The position numbers and the translations under genes are program-made. Shown piece after piece: positions 21,805-32,926 of a stretch of 64,000 nt of DNA (position 1 is the stretch's first letter; every line of letters begins with the position of its first letter). Below the pieces are notes generated by a model, which worked only from the letters and a program-made list of their open reading frames with translations, was not told where the DNA came from and did not search any database. The stretch spans positions 22,550,001 through 22,614,000 of the forward strand of contig JAWHQI010000004.1 of the NCBI GenBank assembly GCA_033032865.1, read 5' to 3'. This DNA comes from Dactylorhiza incarnata. Lineage: Eukaryota; Streptophyta; Magnoliopsida; Asparagales; Orchidaceae.

Positions 21805-23982
21805 TGTAAAACCCCACCTTAGTTTTACCACAAATCCGCAGTCCGGCCGGGCCCCGTGATAAGATACCAAACCAAGAAACGGTAATAATAATTGGTACAT
21901 AGCTGGTATAAATTAAAAGTGATAAAGAGTACTTACAGCGGAAATAAAGAATGAAACTAGGGGTAAAGTGTACCTCGAAAGCTGAATTCACGGAGACACT
22001 AAAATTGAAATAGTCAACATACTTGAAAGACTGAAATCTTATACAAAGTCTGTTACAGGAAACATCAGAAAATCTGGAAACACGTCCAACATTACATAAC
22101 AGTACTGAAGAAATAAACTACTGAAAGTAAACAAACTAAATAGGGAAACATCGGCAAACGCGCTCATCCTAGGCGCAACACCCCACCTGTGACCCCTGTA
22201 ATAAAAAGCCCAAAAATGGGTCAGCCCAACTGGAGAGTAAGAAAGACTACTCTTCTTAGTGACACTAAAAAGTATTTTATAAAGAACATACTTTATGTCT
22301 TTTTTTCTTTTAAAAATGACATGTTATTCTATAACAGTAAAATATTTATAAAGTATTTACTATGCATGCTTTTCTATAAAATATTCAACATAATTGTTTG
22401 TTCTGGTTTTTGAATAACTTAAGCATAATGTTTCAAGCTCGAAAAGAAACGATTAACTATAATATCATTTCTAATTTGTCGTATACAGAATTCTACTAGT
22501 CTAATGAATACCCTTCTTAATAACTTATACTGAGAATCTGATTATGCGCATTCTAACGATCCGAGTCCATCTAACGAACGTAGAGATTCTAGTGTCTCAC
22601 GAACATAGACTCGCATCTTCTGAATTTCTATTGGAGATAAAGTCCCCCTATTTTGAGGCTCATAGGGTCTACTATGCCCCATAAGTATGATAGTGCGCCT
22701 CTACCTATCACGATGGGAAGAGTCCCAATCGTGCCTCCTAATTATTTGTAATATTCGTCGGTTCACTTATTTATTTAATTGAATGATGCTGGTCGTATTT
22801 TACGCTAAAGGATTACCCCGTATACTTTTTTTGGAGTTCATATTTATAACTGTACGTCTAAAGGAATGCATGGCTAATTATGCTTAACAATTTCATACAT
22901 TTCATACTGGTATAATCTCATTTCATAACATTTAAACGTATGCATAATACTGTGTAATATATCTAGCCAAAAAGAATAGAATTTCTTACCGTAGCATTGC
23001 GGCGTTCGTACACATGACGAGGCGGCATGACTCTTTTAAAAGAAGTATATTCGGGAGTATCAATTTGGTTTCCTCAAGCAACCTAAAAGGGCAATTTCAT
23101 AACTATACATGTATTTCTCTGAAATGAAGGGAACATATATTTAACAAGTAGGAAAAGCACTTACCACTTCTCCAATAGAAGGGTTACTATCGTTTCTAAA
23201 CGACGATGCCCACAGTTAAGCTTTGTTTCGCTAAACCAAAACCCTAAATCAACTGTTTGGAAACTACAGTGACTGGAAAAAAAGGAGAGGGCTTCAATCG
23301 GCAGTTCCTAATGAGAAATCGGGACGGAAGGCAGCACTCACCAGTGTTGACGACGACTGCTGATGAGGGAAGAAGGATCGACGAGCCTACACGGCGTCGA
23401 AGACGATGCCGAGGATTTCTGAAGGAGGCGTCATCTACACCCTGGGCGTCATCGAGAAGAGGCGTGTCCGGCGTTGGCCTTCACCGTCGATGGGGAAGAG
23501 GGAGGCGGCGACTGCAGAGGGCGAGAGGCGCGTCTGCAAGTAATTTAGGGCTCGACGGTTGCTGCTCCTCTGTCGTGCGCTCGAGGAGGGAGGAGAAAAG
23601 GAAAACGGCACGATAACTAATGGCTGAACCCTTCCCTCGGTGAAATAATGAGACGCACGAAGTGAGGCACCGGTTATGAACGTAACCGTAAAGGGAGGGG
23701 AGGAATTTAGGAAAATTAATTCATCGCCAAAAATGAATGCTCATAATTAAATGTCCATTCACCGCTGCACTACTACCGCACTAAAAATTATAAGATTACG
23801 GTTCCTGCGAACCTCTAAGTTGTGACATAGTGATAATGTCCACTTTAATTTATTTACTAGACAAAGTGCACCATTAGCCACATAATTTCGTACCTCGAGA
23901 TGTCGTAGGCTTGATCAGTCTTGATCGAGAACGGGCCCTGCGATCAAATTTAAATTTTGCGTGTTACTTTATGGGTGTTACA
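21805..23982 (-). repeat. 3' LTR of element G
   Basis: 2178 bp, minus-strand TGTAACACCC ... GGGGTTTTACA. Its last 393 bp (21805-22197) match 29038-29430 with few differences. A GC-rich block at 23250-23620 lies in the 5' half. No coding sequence. Confidence 0.85.
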
Positions 23983-23998
23983 AATCTCCCCTCCTAAT
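23983..23998 (-). other. Polypurine tract of element G
   Basis: TTATTAGGAGGGGAGATT on the minus strand abutting the LTR start. Confidence 0.8.
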
Positions 23999-24076
23999 AA
24001 AATTTTCGACCCCGAAAATTACAACCATACCTGAGTCGAAAAGAAAGGCATAATCTGCATTGTTCCGGAGTTCATC

Positions 24077-27000
24077 TTATTTTTCCCATGAGTACTCTGG
24101 TCGGCCACAGTTTATCCAAAGGACCTTAACAGAACGGATCTCTCTGTTACGGAGCTTCTGAACTCTTGAGTCCACTATTCTAACTGGCTTGATATTAATA
24201 TTAAGATTTGATTCGATTGGTGCTGCTTCAGTACTGATTATCTGAGTGGGATCTCTGACCGCTCTCCTCAGATAGGAGACGTGGAATACATCGTGAATAC
24301 CACTCATTTCTTCGGGCAAGGCCAATCTATAAGCAACCTCACCTTGCGTTCCAGCACCTCGAAAGGACCAACAAACCTTGGACTCAATTTCTTCATCCGT
24401 TTGATTCGAGAGACACCCTTTACTGGTCTGACCTTAAGATAAACATAGTCTCCCACACTAAACTCCACTGATCTATGCCTCTGGTCATAGTATTTGGCCT
24501 GACGATCCTATGCTATCTTCATACGCTCCTAAATGAGTTTGATTCCAGCTGAGGTCTTGTCCACCCATGATTCTTTGTTGGAAGACCTATCCTCAACTTC
24601 AGCCCAGCACAACGGTGTCCGACACCGCCTACCATAAAGAGCCTCAAAAGGCGCCATCCCAATGCTAGCTTGAAAACTATTATTGTAGGAGAACTCTACA
24701 AGGGTGACATACTTCTCCCATTTACCTCCAAACTCCAGAATGCACATACGAAGCATATCTTCCATGGTTCTATTCGTGCGCTCTGTTTGCCCATCTGTCT
24801 GGGGATGGAAGGTTGTACTGAAAAGTAGCTTAGTGCCCAAACGCTCCTGAACGTGCCTCCATTCCTTGGAGGTAAATCTGCCATCTCTATCAGAAATAAT
24901 AGTCTTCGGAACACCATGCAGTCGGACAATCTCATCCACGTACAACTGAGCTAACTACGGACCCTGATCCGTTTTCTTGTTAGGAATGAAATGGGCAACT
25001 TTGGAGAGACGGTCAACTATAACCCATAAAGAATCATTCCCACTCTGCGAACGGGGAAGGCCGTGAACAAAATCCATATATATATCTTCAAAGTTCCACT
25101 CCGGAATAGGTAGGGGCTTCAACTTGCCGCCTGGTCTCTGGCACTCGGCTTTAACCAACTTGCAAGTTTCACACTTGCCAACATACTCCGCCACATCATT
25201 CTTCAGACCTGGCCACCAGACTATCTTTTTAAGACCTGCATACATCTTTGTGCTACCAGGATGTATCGAATATATGGAATTATGGGCTTCAAACAATATG
25301 TCCTCACGAAGGTGACCAACGTCTAGAATGCATACTCTATTATCGAAAAGAAGTAAGCCCTCCTGAATGCTGAACCTCTCCTTCTGACCAGCCTGGGACA
25401 AGTCCCAAACCTCTACCAACTTCGGATCTAGGGGTAAAGCTGTTATGATCCTGTCTTTAATATCACAAGTGATTTCCATCCAGTTTAACCTTGCATAACC
25501 AAGACTGGAGCGTGGTAAGATACTGATCTCTAATCTCTCCAGAGCTCGAACATGTTCTTCCTGCTGGGTAATGAGGGAATAATTCGAACCTCTCCTACTA
25601 AGCGCATCAGCTACCACGTTTGCTTTCCCGGGGTGGTATTGAATACCAATGTCATAATCTGAGAGGAATTCCACCCACCTACGCTGCCTCATATTAAGCT
25701 CTTGCTGATCATATATATACGTGAGACTTTTATGATCCGTAAAGACCTCACAACGAATTCCGTAGAGGTAGTGTCTCCAAATCTTCAAGGCGTGGATGAC
25801 CGCTGCAAGTTCCAAATCGTGTACAGGATAATTTCTCTCGTGAACCTTTAACTGCCTGGAGGCGTAAGCTATGACCTTACCATGTTGCATGAGTATACAA
25901 CCCAACCCTTGACCTGAGGCATCGCTATATATCTGAAATCCTTCTGAGCCGGAAGGTAAGCTCAAAACCGGGGCGCTCATCAATCTAGACTTTAACTCCT
26001 CAAACGCAAGTTTACACTCCACTGTCCATGTGAAGGCTTTCCCCTTCCTGGTGAGTGTAGTCATCGGTAGCGCTATCTTCGAGAAGTCCTTAATGAATCT
26101 CCTGTAATAACCTGCCAGGCCAAGAAAACTGCGAACCTCAGTCACTGCCTTCGGCCTTGGCCAATCCTTTATTGCTTCTATCTTTTTCGGATCCACCGCG
26201 AGACCCTTCTGACTGATGACGTGTCCCAAGAATGCAACCTCTGAGAGCAAAAAATCGCACTTTGAAAACTTGGCATACAGCTGATTCTTCCTGAGAGTGC
26301 TCAACACTGCCCGGAGGTGCTCAGCGTGATCTTCTTGACTCTTTGAATAAACCAAAATATCATCTATGAAGACAATCACGAACTAGTCTAGTAGTTCTCG
26401 GAACACCCTATTCATCAAATCCATAAAGGCGGACGGGGCATTAGTTAACCCGAACGGCATGACTACGAACTCATAGTGTCCATATCTAGTGCTGAACGCC
26501 GTCTTCTGGATGTCCACATCTCGAATCCTCAATTGGTGGTAACCTGACCTCAAATCTAACTTGGAGAACGTGCTAGATCCCTCGAGCTGGTCAAACAAAT
26601 CATCTATCCTAGGAATAGGGTACTTATTTTTAATTGTCAGCTTGTTAAGCTCACGGTAGTCTATGCACAATCTCATGCTACCATCCTTCTTCTTGACGAA
26701 AAGAACAGGGGCACTCCAAGGTGAAGTGATGGGGCGAATGAAACCCAAGTCGATCAATTCCTGCAATTGAATCTTCAACTCGGCAAGTTCTCTGGGAGCC
26801 ATTCGGTATGGACTCTTGGCCACTGGCGCAGCTCCGGGAATAAGATCTATCTGGAAATCAATCTCTCTGGTAGGAGGGGCACCAGGTAATTCCTCTAGAA
26901 AAACATCAGAAAAGTCCTTAACAACAGGCACTTCTAGCAGATTAACCTTGGCTTCAGCATTCATCAATACTAGAAAGGTCGCACAACCCTTGTTGATGCA

Positions 27001-27401
27001 TCTGATAGCCTGGACTGAGGAGATTAATAATTTAGAGGCTCCCTTCATACCCTGGAAGGTAAAAGCAACCTGATTGGATCCTTCGAACTGTATCACCTTG
27101 TTCCTACAGTCAATCTTTGCATTCATAGCCGAGAGCCAGTCCATACCCACTATCAGATCAAAACTTACTATAGGGAGGAGTGAAGCTTCTATTGAGATTT
27201 CAGTTTCTCCGAACCACACTGGAACTCTACACTTAGTCCTGGTCTGTAAATAGGATCCATTAGGCATCATAACTTCTAATGATGTAGACTCTGGAAGGAC
27301 TTCTAGATCCAGCCTACGCACCAGAGATTCTGCTATGAACGAGTGTGAGGCACCCGTGTCAAAGAGAATCTTGGAGGGAATGTTTCGTATAATAAGTATT
27401 C
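24077..27401 (-). pseudogene. pol: pol of gypsy element G (PR-RT-RH-IN-chromodomain), broken
   Basis: In order on the minus strand: protease ([12 protein letters not shown]), RT ([23 protein letters not shown], then FIDDILVYS), RNase H ([10 protein letters not shown]), integrase zinc finger (H-H-C-C ending CETCK), catalytic core ([23 protein letters not shown]) and the C-terminal domain with a Tekay-type chromodomain. In-frame stops: TAG 26383-26385 just before the FIDD active site, TAG 24955-24957, TAG 24529-24531 and TAG 24508-24510. A frameshift near 24340 precedes the chromodomain. The first codons come after intron 3. Confidence 0.92.
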
Positions 27402-27482
27402 CTACATGCATGGATGCAACAAAGGCATTATTTTAGTGTCACTAAGGAGAGAAATATTAAAACATCTAGGGCGTACACAAAC
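27402..27482 (-). other. Intron 3 of element G gag-pol
   Basis: 81 bp; donor GACAG|GTTTGT, acceptor TGCATGTAG|GA. Splicing joins the VVTG and ILIIRNIP segments that are contiguous in related gypsy proteases. Unspliced sequence has stops. Confidence 0.65.
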
Positions 27483-27636
27483 CTGTCACCACGTCCTCCT
27501 GATCCTTAGCTTCCTGTTGGCCAAGCCCATAAGCTCTGGGTTGCACCGGTCCTCGTCCTGCAGTATTTTTCTCCTCGGTTCCAACATGAGCCTTTCCTCT
27601 GTCGGTTCTGCTAGGACCACCGACCTCAAACTTCGA

Positions 27637-27711
27637 CTACAAAGGAATCATAATTAGGCCTATTGAGAGAAAGCGATAACTTAAGAAAATTACTCAAATG
27701 AAATTTCGTAC
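27637..27711 (-). other. Intron 2 of element G gag
   Basis: 75 bp; donor GTTCAG|GTACGA, acceptor CTTTGTAG|TCG. Phase 0. T-rich with stops in frame. Confidence 0.6.
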
Positions 27712-28298
27712 CTGAACCACGGGAGTTCCCTGGCAGTAACAGGCTATATGTCCCGGTTGATGGCATTTATAACAAACTCTTGCAGCAGCTAAACACTCAC
27801 CCAGATGGTGGCGGTAGCACTTAGGACAGAGGGGGTAATCTTTGACCTTGGACTCAGACTGACCGCCCTTCTTATCATCAGTTCTCTGCTTCTTGTCCAA
27901 GTTCTTTCCTTGATTATTCCTGTTCTGATGTTGTTGTTGCTGCGGTGCATCCTGAGTACGCTTCGAATGAAAATTATTTCGCTTTTGCACCTTCTGCTGA
28001 TCAGCCTCCAGTTTCCTCGCTGTGTCCACTAAGCTCCTGTAATCGGCATTGACCATAGTCATCAAAGGCTGCCTCAGTGAGTCACGCAGTCCATCCACGA
28101 ACCGGCTACATTTCTCGTTCTCATCCCCTTGCATATTGCCCGCATAACGAGATAGGTGAGTCAGCTCCCGCTCATAGGCTGTTACAGTCTTGTCCCCCTG
28201 AAAGAGTCGGAGTTACTTTTCCTGGAGACTGCGGCGCTCGGATGGGGGCACAAACCAGGTAGATAGTGTAGTCGAGAAATTGTTCCACGTGAACATAT

Positions 28299-28394
28299 CT
28301 GTTGTACGTCCTATCAAAAATGAAAATTCATATTATTATACCGCTAACAGGGCAAGGTATTCTAGGAAAAGGAGATTAGAGCAACGTCACTTAC
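28299..28394 (-). other. Intron 1 of element G gag
   Basis: 96 bp; donor GCTG|GTAAGT, acceptor ACAACAG|AT. Falls inside the capsid domain between conserved blocks. Confidence 0.65.
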
Positions 28395-29023
28395 CAGCTG
28401 GGTCGTCCGCTAGATGTCTAGTGCACCACAGATTTGCCTCACCTGTTAGGAGGAATGCAGCTAGAGGAACCTTCTTGTTTTTTGGGCACTGCATCACTTC
28501 GAGCAGGTCGCGGGTCTTAATCAACCAATCATCGGTCTCCATTAGTGTTTCTTCCCCATTGAAATTGGAGGGCTGAAGATTCCGGAAATTCCTCAGATAA
28601 CGATCCATTCCTAAGTCTCCGGCAGCTGATACAGGAACTGGTGTTGGATCTACTGCAGGCAGTCCATTTCTGAATTCCAGCAAAGCTATGGCCACGGCCC
28701 TGGTAATAATGGCCGCTAAGTCCGTAGGTTCTGGCACTGCCGGTGCTGTTGGTGCTGTTGCTGGTGCACCACCGTCATCCATGACTATTTCGGGAGTGGT
28801 GTTCTGCCGCGAAGGCTCACCCGCTTCGTTGGTACGCGGTGCCTATACGGTGGAAGAGAAACAATTATTGAAGTACGAGACATAAGGAAGATCTACTATA
28901 AAGATATTTCCATTCAACGCATAACTGTGCTAGAAACAACTCTGATGACTCTAACGTCTAAGAAAAATTCAGTTGAAATCCTAAGGCTCTGTGAATTTTC
29001 TGGGTCGGGGGATCCTAAACCTA

Positions 29024-29035
29024 GCTCTGATACCA
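29024..29035 (-). other. Primer-binding site of element G
   Basis: TGGTATCAGAGC on the minus strand, two bases from the LTR end. Confidence 0.85.
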
Positions 29036-29037
29036 AT

Positions 29038-29430
29038 TGTAAAACCCCACCTTAGTTTTACCACAAATCCGCAGTCTGGCCAGGCCCCGTGATAAGATAG
29101 CAAACCAAGAAACGGTAATAATAATTGGTTCATAGCTGGTATAAATTAAAAGTGCTAAAGAGTACTTACAGCGGAAATAAAGAATGAAACTAGGGGTAAA
29201 TTGTACCTCGAAAGCTGAATTCACAGAGCCACTAAAATTGAAAAAGTCAACATACTTGAAAGACTGAAATCTTATACAAAGTCTGTTACAGGAAACATCA
29301 GAAAATCTGGATACACGTCCAACATTACATAACAGTACTGAAGAAATAAACTACTGAAAGTAAACAAACTAAATAGGGAAACATCGGCAAACGCGCTCAT
29401 CCTAGGCGCAACACCCCACCTGTGACCCCT
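29038..29430 (-). repeat. Truncated 5' LTR of element G
   Basis: Only the last 393 bp of the 2.18-kb LTR. At 29430/29431 the sequence switches abruptly into the gag of element D; the matching left copy continues with a different sequence at 22198. Indicates a deletion or a rearrangement. Confidence 0.85.
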
Positions 29431-30069
29431 GCAACGTCTTAAGAATTCTTTATACCTTTCCCAGGTATCATATAGCGTTTCAGAATCTATTTGGCAAAAA
29501 GAAGAAATATCATTTCTAAGCTTAGCAGTTTTTGCAGGTGGAAAATACTTAGTTAGAAATTTTTCAGTTAACTGGGCCCAAGTGGTGATAGAACCTCTAG
29601 GTAGAGTCGACAACCACTGCTTAACCTTTGTTCTTAAAGAAAATGGGAAGAGTCTTAGCCTAATTGCATCATCCGTAACACCATTTATTTTGAAGGTGTC
29701 ACAGATTTCAAGGAAGCTAGCAATATGTGCGTTCGGATCTTCATCTTGTAATCCGTCGAACTGCACGTATTGCTGCACCATGTGAATTATGCTGGGCTTT
29801 AGTTCGAAATTATTATTAGCTATGGTAGGGCGGACTATACTAGTTTCCGTCCCTTCCAGGTTAGGCCTTGCATAATGGGACATTGTCCATTCAGGGGCCG
29901 CAACCATGTTGGGGACTTCATTTTGGTTAGGTTCGCCCATATTAACAACCGACTCCGAATCCTCAGCCAGTTCTTGGAATGTAGGATCCTGAACTTGCGA
30001 TTTTCTCCGAAGAGTACGCTCAAGTTCTTGGTCCAAGTCTACAAGTTCTGACGGATTCGCTCGGGTCAT
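29431..30069 (-). pseudogene. gag: gag of Athila-type element D, C-terminally truncated
   Basis: Starts MTRANPSEL at 30069 and reads for about 213 residues through the retrotrans-gag domain (AHIASFLEICDTFKINGV, FPFSLRTKVKQWL, ITTWAQLTEKFL, WERYKEFLRRC), then is cut at the junction with element G. The sequence is close to Athila/Tat gag. No pol of D is present in the window. Confidence 0.88.
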
Positions 30070-30226
30070 AAACTAGAAAGAGAGAAGGGAAAATAAGATT
30101 GAGAAATTCAAAAAAGAAAAGGTCTCTCTTTTTTTTTTGAATTAACTTTTTTTTTCAAGAAAGAGGAGAGAAAAAGAGGTGATAAAAGTAATAGATTCGT
30201 TCTTTCAAAATATCAACAAAATGCGA
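30070..30226 (-). other. Leader of element D
   Basis: Short untranslated leader between PBS and gag, with T/A-rich runs at 30126-30160; no coding sequence. Confidence 0.6.
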
Positions 30227-30245
30227 GTCCCCGGCAACGGCGCCA
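30227..30245 (-). other. Primer-binding site of element D
   Basis: TGGCGCCGTTGCCGGGGAC on the minus strand, the typical Athila/Tat-group site. Confidence 0.88.
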
Positions 30246-31291
30246 AAAACTTGGTGATTAAAATTCCGCTTGCACGAAATAAAATCCGAACTAGCAATCC
30301 GAGAAGGCAAGTATACCTATCGAACTGTAGTATAGGAACACAAGTGTCGTATTAAAATCCGAGAACCGTTGATTACTTATACTCAAACAAATTACTATTA
30401 TTTTATCTTTATAATTTTTTGGAAGGTTTTGTTTGCTAAGTTGAAATAAAAGCTGGGTAAAAGTACGGCTAAACGATGATTAAGAAATAGCACTCGATCT
30501 TGACTTACTTCGGCTTAATTTGATCAAAATTCAAAAGCAAACTTAAAACTTAATAAAGTAAGGGTAGCTTGACCGTGGGGGTTCCTATAGTTTGAACGTG
30601 ATTCTCTCGAAGATATGCCCAACTGAGTTTAGGAAAATCCGACCGAACTCTCATCCCGTATTCGAATACCTAAAACTCGCTTTAAGTGGTGAACCCCGCT
30701 ATTGGGTTTGACTCCAATCCAGGAAATTTACGTCATTCTCTCTCGAGAAATGTGTGTAACTCTCTTTATTCTTAAGTGCTCACTTCAGACTATCGGCCTC
30801 TCGGCTAGCCAAGAATGAAAGCAAAGGTGTGGACTATACATCGATAATATAGCTCCACTTAATTTTAATTAAGAGTAAATCTAAGGCCCAAAACTTTAGA
30901 AAGTGAAAGAAGACTAAAGGATCATAACTTGATCAACTCATCCTCAGATCATCAAGATCGAGTACTATAAGGATTTAGTTACTCATGGTGGAGGGGTAGG
31001 AGAGAGAAATGATGAAGATTTTAAGAGAACAAAAACATGCAATTTTTATTAAACAAAAGTTCAACTGAGATTGCATTTGCATGGAAAACCTACTAAGCAT
31101 TAGTAATACACTATGAAAGGAAATTACAAAGGCATTACAACATTCATATGAAAACTAGAAAAGGAAATGCATTGAAATAAGAGAGAGAGAGAGAAGAAGA
31201 ATACAAAATAACATGAAAACACTGAAAATAGAGTAGTAGCACCAGTTCTCTCTGCCAAAAAACTGAATGGGGAAAGCTTGGAGGTCATTTC

Positions 31292-31299
31292 AATTTATA
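31292..31299 (-). promoter_or_regulatory. TATA box of LTR D
   Basis: CTATAAATTG on the minus strand, about 20 bp downstream of the GTCACGGGCGTGAC array. Confidence 0.65.
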
Positions 31300-31317
31300 G
31301 AAATTTTTCTGCCTCGG

Positions 31318-31699
31318 TAACGCCCTCAGTCACGCCCGTGACTAGGGGCGTGACATTGTTTAATCAATTCTGCGGCTTGGATCAAGTTCGGCGCACGATT
31401 CTGACGCGATTTGATGGGTCGCGCCCTAGGTCACGCCCGCGACTGACGGCGTGACCATTTTGGTGGTTAGTCCGGTCATGGGAGCTGGCGGCGATCATGG
31501 GCGCTGGCGGCGATCATGGGCGCTGGCGGCTGGCTGACGTGGCAATCACGGGTGTGACTGGAAGCACGCCCGTGTAACATAGGCGTGACCAATTCGGTGG
31601 TCAGCTGGTCGAATCCGAGCTGTTCACGGGCTGGTCACGGGCGTGACTTGCGTGTCACGGGCGTGACTTGTGTGTCACGGCCGTGTACTTTGGGCGTGT
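31318..31699. repeat. GTCACGGGCGTGAC palindrome array in LTR D
   Basis: About a dozen full or half copies of GTCACGSSCGTGAC (for example near 31329, 31430, 31548, 31635, 31651, 31669), with a 20-bp tandem GATCATGGGCGCTGGCGGC repeated about three times at 31490-31535. The array resumes after element C at 41100-41128. Confidence 0.85.
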
Positions 31700-31759
31700 C
31701 TGACCAGATCTTCTGAATTATGGTGGCAGCAGCTCAACTGGAAACAGCAACTTACACGC

Positions 31760-31764
31760 CTTAG
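31760..31764. repeat. Left TSD of element C (CTTAG)
   Basis: CTTAG here against CTCAG at 41095-41099; one mismatch. Position matches LTR ends exactly. Confidence 0.75.
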
Positions 31765-32878
31765 TGTTGGAACACGGTCTTCCGCATCTCCTAGGTTTGA
31801 GAATAACAAATCCTATGTGTGTATTTAATCTTGTGTGATCTAAGTGTGCAGGATAACAGGTCAAAATGACTCAAGGTTTACATATGGTGGTTGCCCCCGA
31901 AATTGAGCCATCAACTCCAAACTGATCACTAGCGCAGGCGATAGTGGATAGCGCCGGCGTTAGCTCGATGCACAGAAGGCTTGCTGGAATTGTTGCCTCG
32001 GATTGAAGATCTTGTCGCGCAAAGAGTTTCTTAACTTGGGATAGCGCCTGCGGTAGTGGATAGCGCCGGCGGTAGCATGACTCACTTAAGGCATAGAGCA
32101 AGTGGTTGCCGCGGATGGGAGATTCTGCCGCGCAAAACGTTGCCTAATCCGGGTAGCGCCGGCGGTAGCGCGTGGGCTATAAAAAGGACCCAAGTCCTCT
32201 CGTTTCAGACATCACATCAGAGAGAGATATTGAGTGCCAGAATTCCAGAGGCTATCTTGGCCGAAAGTTGATGTGCTAGCGAAGCTCTGCAAAACTTCTG
32301 AAGGAGAATCTCGTCACGCCGGATCTGATCGAAGTCCGCTTCTACAACGCTTATTCAACGGCGGATCTTTGTCTCCAACTTCAGAAGTCCATCTTGAGGG
32401 AGTTCTTATTTCTTTATTGTTATTTCATATTCCTCTTTGTAAACGATTAGTGAAATTGCCTCGTGTTGGCGACTAGGTCTGGGCAGGACTTAGGGGGAAA
32501 ATCGCCTCGTGTTGGCGACTAGATCTAGGCTAGGTCTAGGGGGCTTGAGGCCACATCCGGGGAGGGATTGGCTAGAGCGGCTTGAGGCCGAATCCGGGGA
32601 GGATAAGGCTAGGGCCACCGGTTCGTGGGGAAGCGAGTCGGGATAGAAAACCAAAAGAGTTCTTTTCGATTTTAGCTTTGATTTCTAGCTTTCATAAAAG
32701 ATCATAATTTGTAATCATGTTTCTCAAGTTAATAAAATCATACTTTATCTGATTAGTCTTGATCTTCTTCATTATCATATTCAACGCTTTTTCTAAAATA
32801 TTCAAAATATTTATAAAATCTTTAAAACCCTTATTCACCCCCCCCCCCCCCCCTCTAAGGGCGCCTACCGATCCAACA
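31765..32878 (+). repeat. 5' LTR of element C
   Basis: TGTTGGAACACGG...CCGATCCAACA. Palindrome clusters at 31928-31960, 32041-32075 and 32150-32172, the last just upstream of TATAAAAAGG (32178-32187). Sixteen-C run at 32838-32853. Lacks the TTCGACGAA sites of element A. Confidence 0.93.
32178..32187 (+). promoter_or_regulatory. TATA box of LTR C
   Basis: TATAAAAAGG about 8 bp after the palindrome GCGCCGGCGGTAGCGC. Confidence 0.8.
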
Positions 32879-32880
32879 AG

Positions 32881-32891
32881 TGGTATCAGAG
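32881..32891 (+). other. Primer-binding site of element C
   Basis: TGGTATCAGAG two bases after the LTR; initiator-Met tRNA. Confidence 0.9.
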
Positions 32892-32926
32892 TGGTTTTGT
32901 TCCAATCGGCTTAACAACCGGGAACA

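Larger units (their letters stand above)
27483..28782 (-). pseudogene. gag: gag of gypsy element G, three exons
   Basis: Exon 1 (28782-28395) starts MDDGG and carries the capsid N part (WLIKTRDLLEVMQCP...TGEANLWC). Exon 2 (28298-27712) carries the rest of the retrotrans-gag domain (FQGDKTVTAYERELTHLSRYA) and a zinc knuckle CYKCHQPGHIACYC. Exon 3 (27636-27483) is the linker to protease. A TAA at 28213-28215 in exon 2 is the only stop in the spliced frame. Intron phases are consistent (1, 0, 1). Confidence 0.75.
21805..29430 (-). mobile_element. Element G: Tekay/Del-type gypsy retrotransposon
   Basis: Minus-strand Ty3/gypsy element with a full 3' LTR (21805-23982), PPT, gag-pol and PBS, but a 5' LTR cut to its last 393 bp. 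Integrase is followed by a C-terminal segment of the Tekay/Del chromodomain type (HDVFHVSYLRR...SVKVLW). The gag-pol contains three apparent introns and several CAG-to-TAG type stops. No TSD can be tested because the right end is lost against element D. Confidence 0.88.
30255..31764 (-). repeat. 5' LTR of element D, main part
   Basis: Runs from the PBS side to the insertion point of element C; the start of the LTR lies beyond C at 41100-41289. Contains a CG-rich motif array at 31318-31699 and a minus-strand TATA at 31292-31299. Confidence 0.8.
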
